The notes under the pieces are model-generated. The model saw only the letters and a list, made by a program, of their open reading frames with translations, had not been told where the DNA came from and ran no database searches. From NCBI RefSeq assembly GCF_017741935.1, contig NZ_JAGHMH010000004.1, forward strand, positions 1 to 64,000: a stretch of 64,000 nt of DNA, given 5' to 3'. Of the stretch, positions 36,192-45,698 are shown piece after piece. The position numbers and the translations under genes were made by a program. Position 1 is the first letter of the stretch. Each line of letters opens with the position of its first letter. This DNA comes from Rhizobium sp. 16-449-1b (lineage in GTDB: Bacteria; Pseudomonadota; Alphaproteobacteria; Rhizobiales; Rhizobiaceae).

Positions 36192-37082
36192 CTAAGGAAC
36201 GTGCTGCATGATGATTTGCGTGTGCAGCATTGGCGCATCGGCACCGAAATAGGTGTTTAGCACCGACAGGAAATCGTCGGACAGATAGAAGTCGGTCAAG
36301 GCACGATCGGCAAGCAGCCGGAAATCGGCGTCGTTTCGGGGCAGGGCGATCGCATAGGGCTCGTGCGTGAACAGCCGATTGCCGACTTCGAGCAAGGATG
36401 GATCGCGCGCCCGGGTGGCGAGGCTCGTGAGAAGCACCTGATCGCCGATATAGGCGTCGATCTTGCGATCCTCCAGCGCCTTCAGCCCCTCTTCATGTGT
36501 CTTGAAATCGGCAATCGTCGTCGTCGATGCCTGGCCCTTCATGGCCTCGTGCAGTGCCGCCCCCGTCGTCGAGTTCGCCCGCGCGCCGATGACGCTCGCG
36601 GACTGGGTACGCTGGCTGACGGCGCTGACAGCAGGCTTGTCGAAGAAGAAGGATTGCAGATAGTCCGGCGAATCCTTGCGAAGCAGGGCGCTTGCACCGG
36701 TCAAGAAGATCGGCTGCGAGAAATCGACGATCTCCCGCCGCTCAAGATTGACGGTGATCGCGCCGCACAGCAGATCGACCTCACCATCCTTCACCGCATC
36801 GAAGCCATTGGCGAGCGTCTTCTGGACGTATTCGCGCTTTAGCTCCGGCACCTGATGCTCGATGTCGTCGGCGATCCTGTTGCAGAGGTCGATCGCATAA
36901 CCCGTCGGCTCATTGCCGGCCTTGGCAGCGGAAAACGGCGCTTCGTCATCGATATAGCCGATCCGGACCGTTCCCCGCTCGATGATGCCGTCGAGGGTGG
37001 CCGCACTTGCCGTCAGGGCTGAAAGGGAAAGGGCGATAATCGCCAGTGGGAGCCGTCTCATGCACTTTGTTGCCACCGGCAT
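36192..37082 (-). CDS. Periplasmic amino-acid-binding protein (SBP family 3)
   Basis: A 296-residue solute-binding protein: signal peptide (RRLPLAIIALSLSALTASA), then GTVRIGYIDDEAPFSAAKAG, the family's first strand and ligand loop, GYAIDLCNRIADDI, and LCGAITVNLERREIVDFSQPIF, in which the Arg of ERREIVDFSQP is typical of the amino-acid clasp. No permease or ATPase gene is adjacent, so it may serve a distant transporter or be a sensor input. The start at 37082 has GGAG 9 bases upstream; a start at 37091 abuts that site. Confidence 0.85.
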   Translation of the reverse strand: MPVATKCMRRLPLAIIALSLSALTASAATLDGIIERGTVRIGYIDDEAPFSAAKAGNEPTGYAIDLCNRIADDIEHQVPELKREYVQKTLANGFDAVKDGEVDLLCGAITVNLERREIVDFSQPIFLTGASALLRKDSPDYLQSFFFDKPAVSAVSQRTQSASVIGARANSTTGAALHEAMKGQASTTTIADFKTHEEGLKALEDRKIDAYIGDQVLLTSLATRARDPSLLEVGNRLFTHEPYAIALPRNDADFRLLADRALTDFYLSDDFLSVLNTYFGADAPMLHTQIIMQHVP

Positions 37083-37171
37083 GACGCTCATCTCCGAAAG
37101 ACGGTTGCGATCTCAAAGCTATGCACGCAGCTTATGGCCCGCCGGGCATTTGTCAACCGAGGTCCAAAAAC

Positions 37172-37196
37172 GAAAAACCCGGCACGCCGGCCGGGT
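37172..37196 (-). terminator. Terminator of the DUF6101-like gene
   Basis: On the minus strand ACCCGGC (37190-37196) pairs with GCCGGGT (37177-37183) across a 6-base loop and is followed by TTTTTCG, just after the 37224 stop. Confidence 0.75.
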
Positions 37197-37223
37197 GTTT
37201 CCATCTAGTCTTGTGCATCGCCC

Positions 37224-37796
37224 TTAGCTGCGGGCGATGATTTCCTTGCCTTCGATCTTCATGGCGACGCCGAGCGTGCCGGTCGAGCGGCGCACAAGGA
37301 AGCGCGGGCGGCGGTTGGCGAAGTAGGAGTGGCGGCGGCGCGGCTTCAGGTGGCTGGTGCGCAGTTCGCCGAGATGTTCTTCCAGCGGGCGGGCGATGCC
37401 GTCGGCTTCGACCATCAGCATGGGAATACGGAAGGCTTCCGACCAGCCGCGCCAGTCGGCGGCGATATCGGCGAGATCATGCGCGACCAGAAGCGGCACG
37501 CAGAGATCGGGATCTTCGTGATGCAGTTCGAGCGTGACGGTCACTTCGCCATTGCCATGGTCGATGGCGCGGGCTGCGACGCCCTTGAAGGCGCGCTTCG
37601 GCAGCGCGATGGAGAGCGGCAGGCCGCTGGAAGGCAGGATCTTGCGCAGGATGGCGCCGCGTTCGTCGATCGTTATGCTGACGTCGGTTGTGGAGTCGTG
37701 GATGGCGTAGCTCACCTGCTGCGGAAAGCGCGACGGATCAAGACGAAGTGTCGCTCCAGCCCATGCGGGCTTCATAACCGTATTGTTCATGTTCAT
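37224..37796 (-). CDS. DUF6101-like protein
   Basis: A 190-residue basic, soluble protein. It opens KPAWAGATLRLDPSRFPQQV and has ALPKRAFKGVAARAIDHG, then ends with Arg-rich RRRHSYFANRRPRFLVRR. I recall this shape as a rhizobial family (DUF6101) without known function; the label is from memory. The ATG at 37796 is preceded by AAGGGTGAGA. No enzymatic motif or membrane segment is seen. The Arg-rich end could bind nucleic acid or lipopolysaccharide, which is speculation. Confidence 0.65.
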   Translation of the reverse strand: MNMNNTVMKPAWAGATLRLDPSRFPQQVSYAIHDSTTDVSITIDERGAILRKILPSSGLPLSIALPKRAFKGVAARAIDHGNGEVTVTLELHHEDPDLCVPLLVAHDLADIAADWRGWSEAFRIPMLMVEADGIARPLEEHLGELRTSHLKPRRRHSYFANRRPRFLVRRSTGTLGVAMKIEGKEIIARS

Positions 37797-38089
37797 TCTC
37801 ACCCTTGTCTTACCTGAGAGCCGGTTTCCGGTCTTCTCCTCGGGACTTTTCGTCCTCTGTGGCTGACAATAGGCGCCGGCTGTTCGAGACAGCTTAAAAA
37901 TCGCGGTTAAGAAGACCTTGCCTCCCTGGATGGTTATCAAAACCAAACGTGGCAGGGTTTCCGAGAGGTGAACGACCGGCTGTGCCAGGTCGCGACAGCC
38001 CGCGGGTAAGTCTCGGGTAAGCTTTTCATAGCAAAATGGAGCGGAAACCGTCTGTCATTCATTCAAGACTTTGCCGGAATAGAACGCTC

Positions 38090-40837
38090 ATGATCTCCGC
38101 TTCGATGGCCTACACGATATTGTCGGGCGACATGCAGAAGAGCCTTGACCGCGTCGCTTCGCAGACGACGGTGAAGCGCGAAGCCCAGTATTACGAAGAA
38201 AACATCAACAAAGTCAAAGATGTAGATGATTTCCTCGGCAATTATAAGCTCTATAGTTATGCGATGAAGGCCTATGGCCTTGAGGATATGACCTACGCCA
38301 AGGCCTTCATGAAGAAGGTTCTGGAGAGCGACCTGACGGACGCCAACAGCTTCGCCAACAAGCTGTCGGACAGCCGCTACAAGGAGTTTGCCTCCGCCTT
38401 CAATTTCGGCACGACGGCGACGGACCCTCAAAGCGATGCCCAAGAAACCGACATGCTGGGGCTCTACACCCAGTCCTATGCGGATGAAGGCGCCAACGCT
38501 GCCACGGAATCGAACTATTACAGCACAGCGATCGACAGGGTACAGAGCGTTACCGGCTTAACGTCGAACGCCCGCCTTCGCACCTATGTGCTCAGCGCTT
38601 TCGGCATCGACCCGACCTACGTCTCCAATGACTATCTCAGCAAGGTGCTGACCAGCGACGTCAACGATCCCGATAGCTTCGTCAACACCACCGGCAACGC
38701 CAAGTACAAGGCGCTTGCCGCCCAGTTCAGCTTCAACGCGGATGGTACGGTCAACGGCACGGCGCAGACCGCCGATCAGAAGAACGCGGTCATCGAGCAG
38801 TACAATCTCACCGTCCCCTCGATCGTCACGACCAAGGCGGCCGAGTACAACAAGGCCTACTACGACGCCAACATTGGCTCGATCACCAGTGTCGATCAGC
38901 TGATATCCGACAAGCGCCTGACCTCCTACATCAAGGCCGCCTATGGCACCGGCGCGGATTTCAGCGATGCCGGCCTGAAGCGGGTGCTGACCGATTCCAG
39001 CTATGCCAGCATGCTGGGATTTGACGCGATCACCGCCGCCTTCAATTTCAACAGCGATGGCACCGTCGACACGACGAAGGCGGGATACGCCGCGCAGACA
39101 TCGGCCCAGATCGGCGCGACGGCAACGGCTGCCAACAACATTTCGAGCGCTTACGCAACCAAGATCGCCGACATCAAGACGGTCGATGAATTGATCGCTG
39201 ATAGCAAGATGACATCCTACATCAAGGATGCCTATGGCATTTCGCAAAGCCTGAGCGACGCGGATCTGAGAAGCGTTCTGACCGATTCCAGCTACGCCGG
39301 CCTGCTCGGCCTTCAGGACGTGCATGACGCCTTCAACTTCCAGGCCGACGGCAGCGTGACGTCTGACGGCGCGCAGACCATCAGCCAGACGCGCCTTGCG
39401 GGCTATAGCGCGAACGACAATCTCAACTATTACCGTAGCAAGATCAGCACGCTTTCCAATGTCGACGACCTGATTGCGGACACGAAGCTCACAAGCTTCA
39501 TCAAGAGCACCTATTCACTGCCATCGACGATCAGCGATGCCGATCTGAAGAGTATCCTGACCGACTCGAGCTTCGCCGCCTCAAGCGGTTTCAGCAACGT
39601 CAAAGAGGCCTTCAATTTCGCCGCCGACGGTTCCGCCGCCGCGATGTCGGGTCCGCAGAGCACTCAGCAGACGACGAGCGTCGATACGCTCTATTCGGCG
39701 CATTACGCCGATGAACAGCAGGCCGAGATCGACAGTTCCGTTGCCAACTACAAGGCACGGATGGCCGATGACAAGGTCACCAATGTCACCGATTTCCTGA
39801 GGACAAACCTCACGGCCGATACCGACCGCAGCAATGACAGTCTTCCCGATCTCTACCAGATGGCGCTTCGCTCCTACGGGCTGACGGAGCAGGACGTGCC
39901 GCGCAGCATGATGCGCACGCTGCTGCAGAGCGATCCCTACGACCCCAAGGGCTACGTCGCCTCGCTGAAGGATGAACGCATCACCAATATGGTGCGCGCG
40001 TTCAACTTCGACACGGACGGCAAGGCCACCTCGGAAGTGCAAGCTGTATCGACGGCCGTGCTTGCGAAATATGGCACGACCTACAAGTCGCTCGCCACGC
40101 TCGGCATGGCGTCTGGTCCGTTGAGAGACAAGGCATCCAAGGACGCTACCACCGAGGTCGATGATTTCGCCAAGAAGATCGTCACCGTGAAGTCGCTTGA
40201 CGATTTCCTCGATGACAGCACGCTGACCGATTTCGTTCTGAAGGCAAACGGCCTGGAGCCGAAGGACTATGACAAGGCGACCCTGAAGAAGATCTTCACC
40301 TCGGATACGACGGACGCCAACAGCTATCTGAACAAGACGGCGCCGACGAAGTTCAAGGAAATCGTCGCCGACTTCAACTTCGACACATCAGGCAACCTGA
40401 CCCGTTCGAAGATCGGCGCCATCCAGAACGTCGGCGCCGAGGAGCGGACCCAGCAGGGCTACCTGCAGATGACGCTCGAAACCCAACAGGGCGAGAGCAA
40501 TGACGGTGTGCGCCTCGCACTTTACTTCGCCCGCAAGGCGCCAAGCATAACGTCCATCTACTCGCTGATCGGCGATCAGGCGCTGTTCCAGGTCATCACC
40601 ACCGCCTACAGCCTGCCGACGAGCATGTCGAACATGGATGTCGACAAGCAGGCCACCCTCTTGAAGAAGTTCATCGACGTCAGCGATTTCCAGGACCCGG
40701 AAAAGGTCGACAAGCTGATGCGCCGGTTCACCGCCATGTACGATCTGAAGAACAACACGCAGACATCGCCGGCGCTGACAATCATGAGCTCCTACGCCTC
40801 GAACGCGGCGAGCATCAACAGCAACAGCAGGCGTTAA
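38090..40837 (+). CDS. Eight-repeat DUF1217 protein
   Basis: A 915-residue protein built from eight tandem DUF1217-type units of about 90-105 residues. Units begin near 38174, 38506, 38830, 39139, 39419, 39738, 40150 and 40507. Each has a pattern of Tyr-rich helix, a VxDLIAD-type turn, TSYIKxAYG helix, LTDSSYA-type segment and AFNFxxDG end. Units 3-5 share LTDSSYA or LTDSSFA and are the most alike, which suggests recent duplication. Unit 1 has the form seen in single-domain members. DUF1217 proteins usually lie in rhizobial flagellar clusters, but none is here. No signal peptide is seen. An in-frame start at 38105 is also possible. Confidence 0.85.
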   Translation: MISASMAYTILSGDMQKSLDRVASQTTVKREAQYYEENINKVKDVDDFLGNYKLYSYAMKAYGLEDMTYAKAFMKKVLESDLTDANSFANKLSDSRYKEFASAFNFGTTATDPQSDAQETDMLGLYTQSYADEGANAATESNYYSTAIDRVQSVTGLTSNARLRTYVLSAFGIDPTYVSNDYLSKVLTSDVNDPDSFVNTTGNAKYKALAAQFSFNADGTVNGTAQTADQKNAVIEQYNLTVPSIVTTKAAEYNKAYYDANIGSITSVDQLISDKRLTSYIKAAYGTGADFSDAGLKRVLTDSSYASMLGFDAITAAFNFNSDGTVDTTKAGYAAQTSAQIGATATAANNISSAYATKIADIKTVDELIADSKMTSYIKDAYGISQSLSDADLRSVLTDSSYAGLLGLQDVHDAFNFQADGSVTSDGAQTISQTRLAGYSANDNLNYYRSKISTLSNVDDLIADTKLTSFIKSTYSLPSTISDADLKSILTDSSFAASSGFSNVKEAFNFAADGSAAAMSGPQSTQQTTSVDTLYSAHYADEQQAEIDSSVANYKARMADDKVTNVTDFLRTNLTADTDRSNDSLPDLYQMALRSYGLTEQDVPRSMMRTLLQSDPYDPKGYVASLKDERITNMVRAFNFDTDGKATSEVQAVSTAVLAKYGTTYKSLATLGMASGPLRDKASKDATTEVDDFAKKIVTVKSLDDFLDDSTLTDFVLKANGLEPKDYDKATLKKIFTSDTTDANSYLNKTAPTKFKEIVADFNFDTSGNLTRSKIGAIQNVGAEERTQQGYLQMTLETQQGESNDGVRLALYFARKAPSITSIYSLIGDQALFQVITTAYSLPTSMSNMDVDKQATLLKKFIDVSDFQDPEKVDKLMRRFTAMYDLKNNTQTSPALTIMSSYASNAASINSNSRR

Positions 40838-40862
40838 GCGCTGTCGTTACGGTGAGGTGAGA

Positions 40863-40885
40863 AGCGGCCGTCCGGCCGCTTTTTT
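40863..40885 (+). terminator. Intrinsic terminator after the DUF1217 gene
   Basis: Perfect arms AGCGGCCG (40863-40870) and CGGCCGCT (40873-40880), loop of two bases, followed by a run of T. Confidence 0.88.
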
Positions 40886-40887
40886 CG

Positions 40888-42315
40888 TCAGTCGATATTG
40901 ACGACCTTGCCGGGGTTCATGATGCCTTCAGGATCGAAGGCCTTCTTGATGCGGCGCATCAGATCGATCTCGATCGCGGGACGGATCGCGGCAAGCTCGT
41001 CGCGCTTCAATTGCCCGATGCCGTGTTCCGCCGAAATCGAGCCGCCATGCGCAAGCACCAGCCCGTGCACGATCACGTTCATCTCGTGCCAGCGCTCGAG
41101 AAACGCCTGTTTGTCGGCGCCAATGGGCTGCGAGATGTTGTAGTGGATGTTGCCGTCGCCCATGTGGCCGAAGGCGCAGATGCGTGCGCCGGGCATGGCC
41201 GCCATCACCGCCTGCTCGGCCTCGTGCATGAACTGCGGTACGGTCGAGACCGGCACCGACACGTCATGCTTGATCGATCCGCCCTCCGGCTTCTGCGCTT
41301 CCGACATGCTCTCGCGCATGTGCCAGAGCGCCGTCTGCTGCGCGACGGAGGAGGCGATTGCCGCGTCCTGTACAAGGCCTGCTTCGAAACCCTGCTCCAA
41401 CAGCGCCGTCATCATTCGCTCCGCGGTCTCGGCCGAATCCGAAGTGGAGATGTCTATCAGCACGTACCAGGCATGTTCGCTCTCCAGCGGATCGCGCACG
41501 CCCTCGATATTGCGGGCGGTGATCTCCACGCCGAAGCGCGGCATCAGTTCGAAGCCGGTCAGCGACGTGCCGCAGAGGCTGGAAGCGAGGTTGAACAGCG
41601 ATAGCGCATCCTCGACCGAGTTCAGGCCGGCGAAGGCCACCTGCTTGCCGAGCGGCTGCGGGAAGAGCTTCAGCACCGCGCCGGTGATGACACCCAGCGT
41701 TCCCTCGGCGCCGATGAAGAGATCGCGCAGGTCGTAGCCGGTATTGTCCTTCTTCAGGCGGCGCAGCCCGTCCCAGATCTCGCCGGTCGGAAGCACGACT
41801 TCGAGCCCGAGGCAGAGCTGGCGCATGTTGCCATAGGCAAGCACCGCGGTGCCCCCGGCATTCGTCGAGAGATTGCCGCCGATGCGGCAGGAGCCTTCCG
41901 AGCCAAGCGACAGCGGAAACAGCCGCCCATGCGCCTCGGCCGCCTTCTGTACGTCGGCAAGGATCGCACCGCCATCGGCGACCAGCACGTTGGCAACGGG
42001 ATCGACGTCGCGGATATTGTTCATCCGCTCCAGCGACAGGATGATGTCTGACTCGCCCTCGCGCGGCGTCTGGCCGCCGACAAGCCCGGTATTGCCTGTC
42101 TGCGGCACCACTGATGTGCCCGTCTCGCTGGCGAGCTTGAGGATGGCGGAGACTTCCTGAACGTTGGCGGGCTTCAGAAGCATCGGCGAGGAGCCGTGAT
42201 AAAGGCCGCGGTTCTCGATCAGGTGCGGCGCCAGATCGGCCTCACCGCGCAGCGCGTACTTGTCGCCGACGATGGCTGCGAAACGGTCGAGTAGATCAGG
42301 TGAAACGCTGCTCAT
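40888..42315 (-). CDS. FAD-binding D-2-hydroxyacid dehydrogenase
   Basis: A 475-residue flavoenzyme of the GlcD/D-2-hydroxyglutarate dehydrogenase type. The PCMH FAD domain shows VVPQTGNTGLVGGQTPREG and SEGSCRIGGNLSTNAGGTAVLAYGN; the C-terminal oxidase domain has CAFGHMGDGNIHYNISQ with metal-binding His, and ISAEHGIGQLKRDEL. Candidate substrates are D-2-hydroxyglutarate, D-lactate or glycolate; the AEHGIG and GHMGDGN blocks are shared by all. It lies 16 bases after the Sua5-type gene, probably one operon. Confidence 0.88.
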   Translation of the reverse strand: MSSVSPDLLDRFAAIVGDKYALRGEADLAPHLIENRGLYHGSSPMLLKPANVQEVSAILKLASETGTSVVPQTGNTGLVGGQTPREGESDIILSLERMNNIRDVDPVANVLVADGGAILADVQKAAEAHGRLFPLSLGSEGSCRIGGNLSTNAGGTAVLAYGNMRQLCLGLEVVLPTGEIWDGLRRLKKDNTGYDLRDLFIGAEGTLGVITGAVLKLFPQPLGKQVAFAGLNSVEDALSLFNLASSLCGTSLTGFELMPRFGVEITARNIEGVRDPLESEHAWYVLIDISTSDSAETAERMMTALLEQGFEAGLVQDAAIASSVAQQTALWHMRESMSEAQKPEGGSIKHDVSVPVSTVPQFMHEAEQAVMAAMPGARICAFGHMGDGNIHYNISQPIGADKQAFLERWHEMNVIVHGLVLAHGGSISAEHGIGQLKRDELAAIRPAIEIDLMRRIKKAFDPEGIMNPGKVVNID

Positions 42316-42331
42316 CGGGCTTTATCCTCTA

Positions 42332-43306
42332 TTATTCCCGTGGGGCCGCGGCGCGCCGCAGCCGGTCGTTGATGGCTTCGCCGAGACCCTCGTCGGGAAT
42401 GGCGCTAAAGGCGATCGTCGAAGCACCGGTGGCATCGGCGCGCTTCATGTAATCGAAGAGATTAGTAGCCGCTTCGGCAAGATCGCCGCTCTCACTGAGA
42501 TTGAGCACGACCTTGGCGTTGTGCGCATTGGCCAGGGGGGAGGGGCCGAAGGCGATCAACGCCTCGCCATCTCTCACCTCGATCGCATCGAGCCGCACGG
42601 CCGCCCCCGGCGCATAATGCGAGGCCATCATGCCCGGCGCCTCGATCGCGGCGGATGCCACCTTCGGCCGCACCAGCTTCACGCCGGCAACGCGCTCGAT
42701 CTCATCGGCAGGCAACCCGCCCGGCCGCAGCAGCCTGAGCTTGCCATCCTCGACCTTGACGATGGTGGATTCCACGCCGACATCGCTCGCCCCGGCATCG
42801 AGGATCAGCTTGATCTTGTCCCCGAGATCGGCCTGCACATGGGCGGCGCTGGTGGCGCTGATCTTGCCCGACGTATTGGCGCTCGGCGCCGCCAGCGGAT
42901 GGCCGAAGGCGCGGATGAGTTCGCCGGCAAATCCCTTCGGCACCCGGATACCGACGGTGTCGAGCCCGGCCGTCGCCAGCGCATGGATGCCGCTCTCGAC
43001 CTTCAGGGCCACGACGATCGTCAGCGGACCGGGCCAGAAGGCTTCCGCCAGCGCCCGCGACAGCGGATCGAAATCGGCATAGGTCTCCGCCATTTCGAGA
43101 TCCGCCATATGGCAGATCAGCGGATTGAACTGAGGGCGGCCCTTTGTCTCGTAGATGCGGGCGATGGCGGCCGGATTGGTGGCGTCGGCGGCAAGGCCGT
43201 AAACCGTTTCGGTCGGAATGGCGATCGGCAACCCTTCGCCCAGCACCTTGCAAGCGGCGTCGATCGCCTGCTGCCTGTTCTCGGTGATGTCGATGATCTC
43301 TGCCAT
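42332..43306 (-). CDS. tsaC: L-threonylcarbamoyladenylate synthase (Sua5 type)
   Basis: A 324-residue YrdC/Sua5 enzyme that makes the threonylcarbamoyl-AMP used for t6A37 in ANN-decoding tRNAs. LGEGLPIAIPTETVYGLAADAT, ETKGRPQFNPLICHMADL and the GIRVPKG block are the YrdC core, followed by LAAPSANTSGKISATSAAHV. Residues from about 200 onward form the extra C-terminal Sua5 domain, with PGMMASHYAPGAAVRL as the linker signature. Full length for Sua5, so it does not need a separate partner domain. Confidence 0.93.
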   Translation of the reverse strand: MAEIIDITENRQQAIDAACKVLGEGLPIAIPTETVYGLAADATNPAAIARIYETKGRPQFNPLICHMADLEMAETYADFDPLSRALAEAFWPGPLTIVVALKVESGIHALATAGLDTVGIRVPKGFAGELIRAFGHPLAAPSANTSGKISATSAAHVQADLGDKIKLILDAGASDVGVESTIVKVEDGKLRLLRPGGLPADEIERVAGVKLVRPKVASAAIEAPGMMASHYAPGAAVRLDAIEVRDGEALIAFGPSPLANAHNAKVVLNLSESGDLAEAATNLFDYMKRADATGASTIAFSAIPDEGLGEAINDRLRRAAAPRE

Positions 43307-43364
43307 ATGCCGCCCGGATAGTCTGTCCGGCAGTCCTTATGCCCTTGCGGCCTCGCGATCAATA

Positions 43365-43970
43365 TCAGAGCTGGCGAATGATCTCTCGGAGCTGTTCGTT
43401 ACGCGCGCCGAGCAGCAGCACGTTCTTGATCGCGACCTGCGGATCGTCTGTGCGAAACAAAAGCCCGTTGCCGCGGATATTGCGGTCGATCGTCATCTTC
43501 TCCGGCGTGTGCTCGCCGGGCCGGATGGCGACGGCGAAGTACATGCGCGAGTAACGCACGTCGATCTTCTCGAAGACATTGTCGTTATCGCCGATATCGG
43601 CGTAGAAATTTGCGATGTAGAAGGCCCAACTGACCGCGTCATATTGCGCGAACTTGGTGCGCGCCGCGGTCACATGGCAGTAGCCGAGATGCGGGCTGTC
43701 TTCCAGCGTGCGGTGAAACACCATCTTCGGAAACTGGATGGAACGGTGAAAGCCGTTAATATGCTGGTGGGTCTTCTCGCCGGCGGTCTGCAGCTTGCGG
43801 CCGGTCTTCTCCGCCACTTCGTCGTGGGTGAGATAGCGGCGCTCGGCGGCCAGCCAATGCGACTGGTGGCGGGTGATCTTGCCCGTGCGCAGGAATTCGG
43901 AATGCGGCGCGACCGGCGCGGCGGGCTGGTCGACGCTTGCTCTGGCGTCGAAGTAACGAAGTTTCGCCAT
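43365..43970 (-). CDS. DUF6656-like protein
   Basis: A 201-residue soluble protein. Notable sequences are KLRYFDARASVDQP, HQHINGFHRSIQFPKMVFHRTLEDSP and WAFYIANFYADIGDNDNVFEKI. I recall this as a rhizobial family of unknown function (DUF6656); the label is from memory. The ATG at 43970 is used, as the sequence upstream does not look conserved. No enzymatic motif, membrane helix or signal peptide is seen. It is separate from the Sua5-type gene (58-base gap) but on the same strand. Confidence 0.6.
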   Translation of the reverse strand: MAKLRYFDARASVDQPAAPVAPHSEFLRTGKITRHQSHWLAAERRYLTHDEVAEKTGRKLQTAGEKTHQHINGFHRSIQFPKMVFHRTLEDSPHLGYCHVTAARTKFAQYDAVSWAFYIANFYADIGDNDNVFEKIDVRYSRMYFAVAIRPGEHTPEKMTIDRNIRGNGLLFRTDDPQVAIKNVLLLGARNEQLREIIRQL

Positions 43971-44387
43971 GGTCTCGGATCCGGCTGCCTGTCTCTTTGG
44001 CCGAAGGATAGGCAATCATGCTTAATGCGATGTTAAATTGGGCCGGGCGCGATCGCGGCTGCTACAAACTGCCACAAGCTCTGTCGCAAACAGAATATCG
44101 CCGGCAAGGCCACTCTCGCCTTCCTTGATCTCTGGTAATTTCGACAAAGTCGCAAATAATCCTATTTGTTTGAAGCGACGCGGAAATGCCCGTTTTCTGT
44201 CGTGCCGCTACTGCCCGAATGCAACTGTCGTCATTTTCGAAGCCGATGTCGCTTTGCAGCCACGCGGGCGGCGTGGGCAGTGGTTAAATGTATGACATAG
44301 GCAATATCTCCTTCGGGAGAGGGGGCGAGCGCTTCCCGCGGCTTTCGCCATCCGTTATGTGGCAGCCCGAATAGACGAGGATATGAG
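43971..44387. other. Divergent gap before the Rieske oxygenase
   Basis: 417 bases between divergent genes; it must contain promoters in both directions. It is AT-richer than surrounding genes. The only structure seen is CTCC-TTCG-GGAG (a UUCG-type hairpin) near 44313-44324. No coding signal was found. Confidence 0.5.
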
Positions 44388-45632
44388 ATGGATATTCGCA
44401 GCAACGTTTTACGGCAGCTCAAGAACCGCCGCGAGGGCTTCAGCCTCGAGCAACCCTTCTATATCGACGAGGATTACTTCAAGCTCGATATGGAGATGAT
44501 CTATTATCGCGACTGGCTGTTCATGGGCCATGATTGCGAGCTGCCCAAGGCCGGCGCCTATTTCACCGTGCAGATCGGCCAGTATCCCGTCGTCATCGTT
44601 CGCGGCCGAGACAACGTCATCCGCGCCTTCCACAACAGCTGTCGCCATCGCGGCTCGCGCGTCTGCACCAAGGATCATGGCTCGTCGGTCCGTCTTGTCT
44701 GTCCCTATCATCAGTGGGCCTACGATCTCGACGGCAAGCTCGCCTTCGCCCGCCACATGGGCGACGATTTCGACAAGTCCGGCTTCGGCCTGAAGCCGGT
44801 TCATTGCGAAAGCTTCGGCGGCTATATCTTCATCTGCCTCGCAGACAAGGCGCCGGACTTCCAGCCGGTTCGCGACATGGTCGCCCCCTACATGATGCCG
44901 CATCACCTGAAGGACGCCAAGATCGCCTTCCAGAGCACCATCATCGAGAAGGGCAACTGGAAGCTCGTCTGGGAAAACAACCGCGAGTGCTACCACTGCG
45001 CCGCCAACCATCCCGAGCTCTGCCGCACCTATCCCGAGGCACCGAGCGTCACCGGCACCGATGGCGGCGCCGATGATCCGGAGATCGCGGGCCACTGGGC
45101 ACGCTGCGAGGCCGCAGGCCTTCCGAGCAAGTTCCAGATCTCGCCTGATGGACAGTTCCGCGCCGCCCGTATGCCGCTGATCGAGGATGCCGAGAGCTAC
45201 ACCATGTCCGGCAAGCGCGCCGTCGCCCGTCCGCTGTCGGATGACGTGACGATCGACCGGATCGGCACCATGCTGCTCTTCCACTACCCGACGACCTGGA
45301 ACCACATCCTCGGCGACCACGCCATCTCCTTCCGCGTCCTGCCGCTCAGCGCCAACGAGACGGCCGTGACCACCAAGTGGCTGGTCCACAAGGATGCCGT
45401 CGAAGGCGTCGACTACAATCTCGAGGAACTGACGCACGTCTGGACCGAGACCAACGACCAGGACCGCCGCATCGTCGAGGAAAACGCCTTCGGCATCCAC
45501 TCGCCGGCTTACGAGCCCGGCCCGTACTCCATGCTGCACGAGGGCGGCGTCATGCAGTTCCTCGAATGGTACGCGCTGTTCATGACCAATCGCCTGCAGG
45601 GCGATCAGGCCAAGCTCTCCGTCGTCGCCTGA
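44388..45632 (+). CDS. Rieske-type aromatic/betaine oxygenase alpha subunit
   Basis: A 414-residue oxygenase. The Rieske 2Fe-2S ligands are Cys85, His87, Cys105 and His108 in the exact CxH-X17-CxxH spacing. The mononuclear iron site is in ENNRECYHCAANHPEL with His203, His208 and bridging Glu200, the pattern of the GbcA/stachydrine-demethylase branch that N-demethylates quaternary amines; glycine betaine or a proline betaine is thus the likely substrate class. No reductase gene is adjacent, so its electron donor is elsewhere. ATG at 44388 follows GAGGATATGAG. Confidence 0.85.
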   Translation: MDIRSNVLRQLKNRREGFSLEQPFYIDEDYFKLDMEMIYYRDWLFMGHDCELPKAGAYFTVQIGQYPVVIVRGRDNVIRAFHNSCRHRGSRVCTKDHGSSVRLVCPYHQWAYDLDGKLAFARHMGDDFDKSGFGLKPVHCESFGGYIFICLADKAPDFQPVRDMVAPYMMPHHLKDAKIAFQSTIIEKGNWKLVWENNRECYHCAANHPELCRTYPEAPSVTGTDGGADDPEIAGHWARCEAAGLPSKFQISPDGQFRAARMPLIEDAESYTMSGKRAVARPLSDDVTIDRIGTMLLFHYPTTWNHILGDHAISFRVLPLSANETAVTTKWLVHKDAVEGVDYNLEELTHVWTETNDQDRRIVEENAFGIHSPAYEPGPYSMLHEGGVMQFLEWYALFMTNRLQGDQAKLSVVA

Positions 45633-45652
45633 CGCTGGCCTCGCAAGAGAAT

Positions 45653-45687
45653 ACGGCCCCGCGCTTCACCGAAGCCGGGGCCGTTTT
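45653..45687 (+). terminator. Terminator of the Rieske oxygenase gene
   Basis: Outer arms ACGGCCCC (45653-45660) and GGGGCCGT (45677-45684) with an inner CTTC/GAAG stem, followed by TTTT. Confidence 0.82.
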
Positions 45688-45698
45688 CGTTTGGGCGT

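Noticed and set aside
38174..40750. Possible adhesin or RTX-type toxin repeats
   Set aside because: Units match the DUF1217 pattern, not Gly/Asp-rich calcium nonapeptides or immunoglobulin-like folds.
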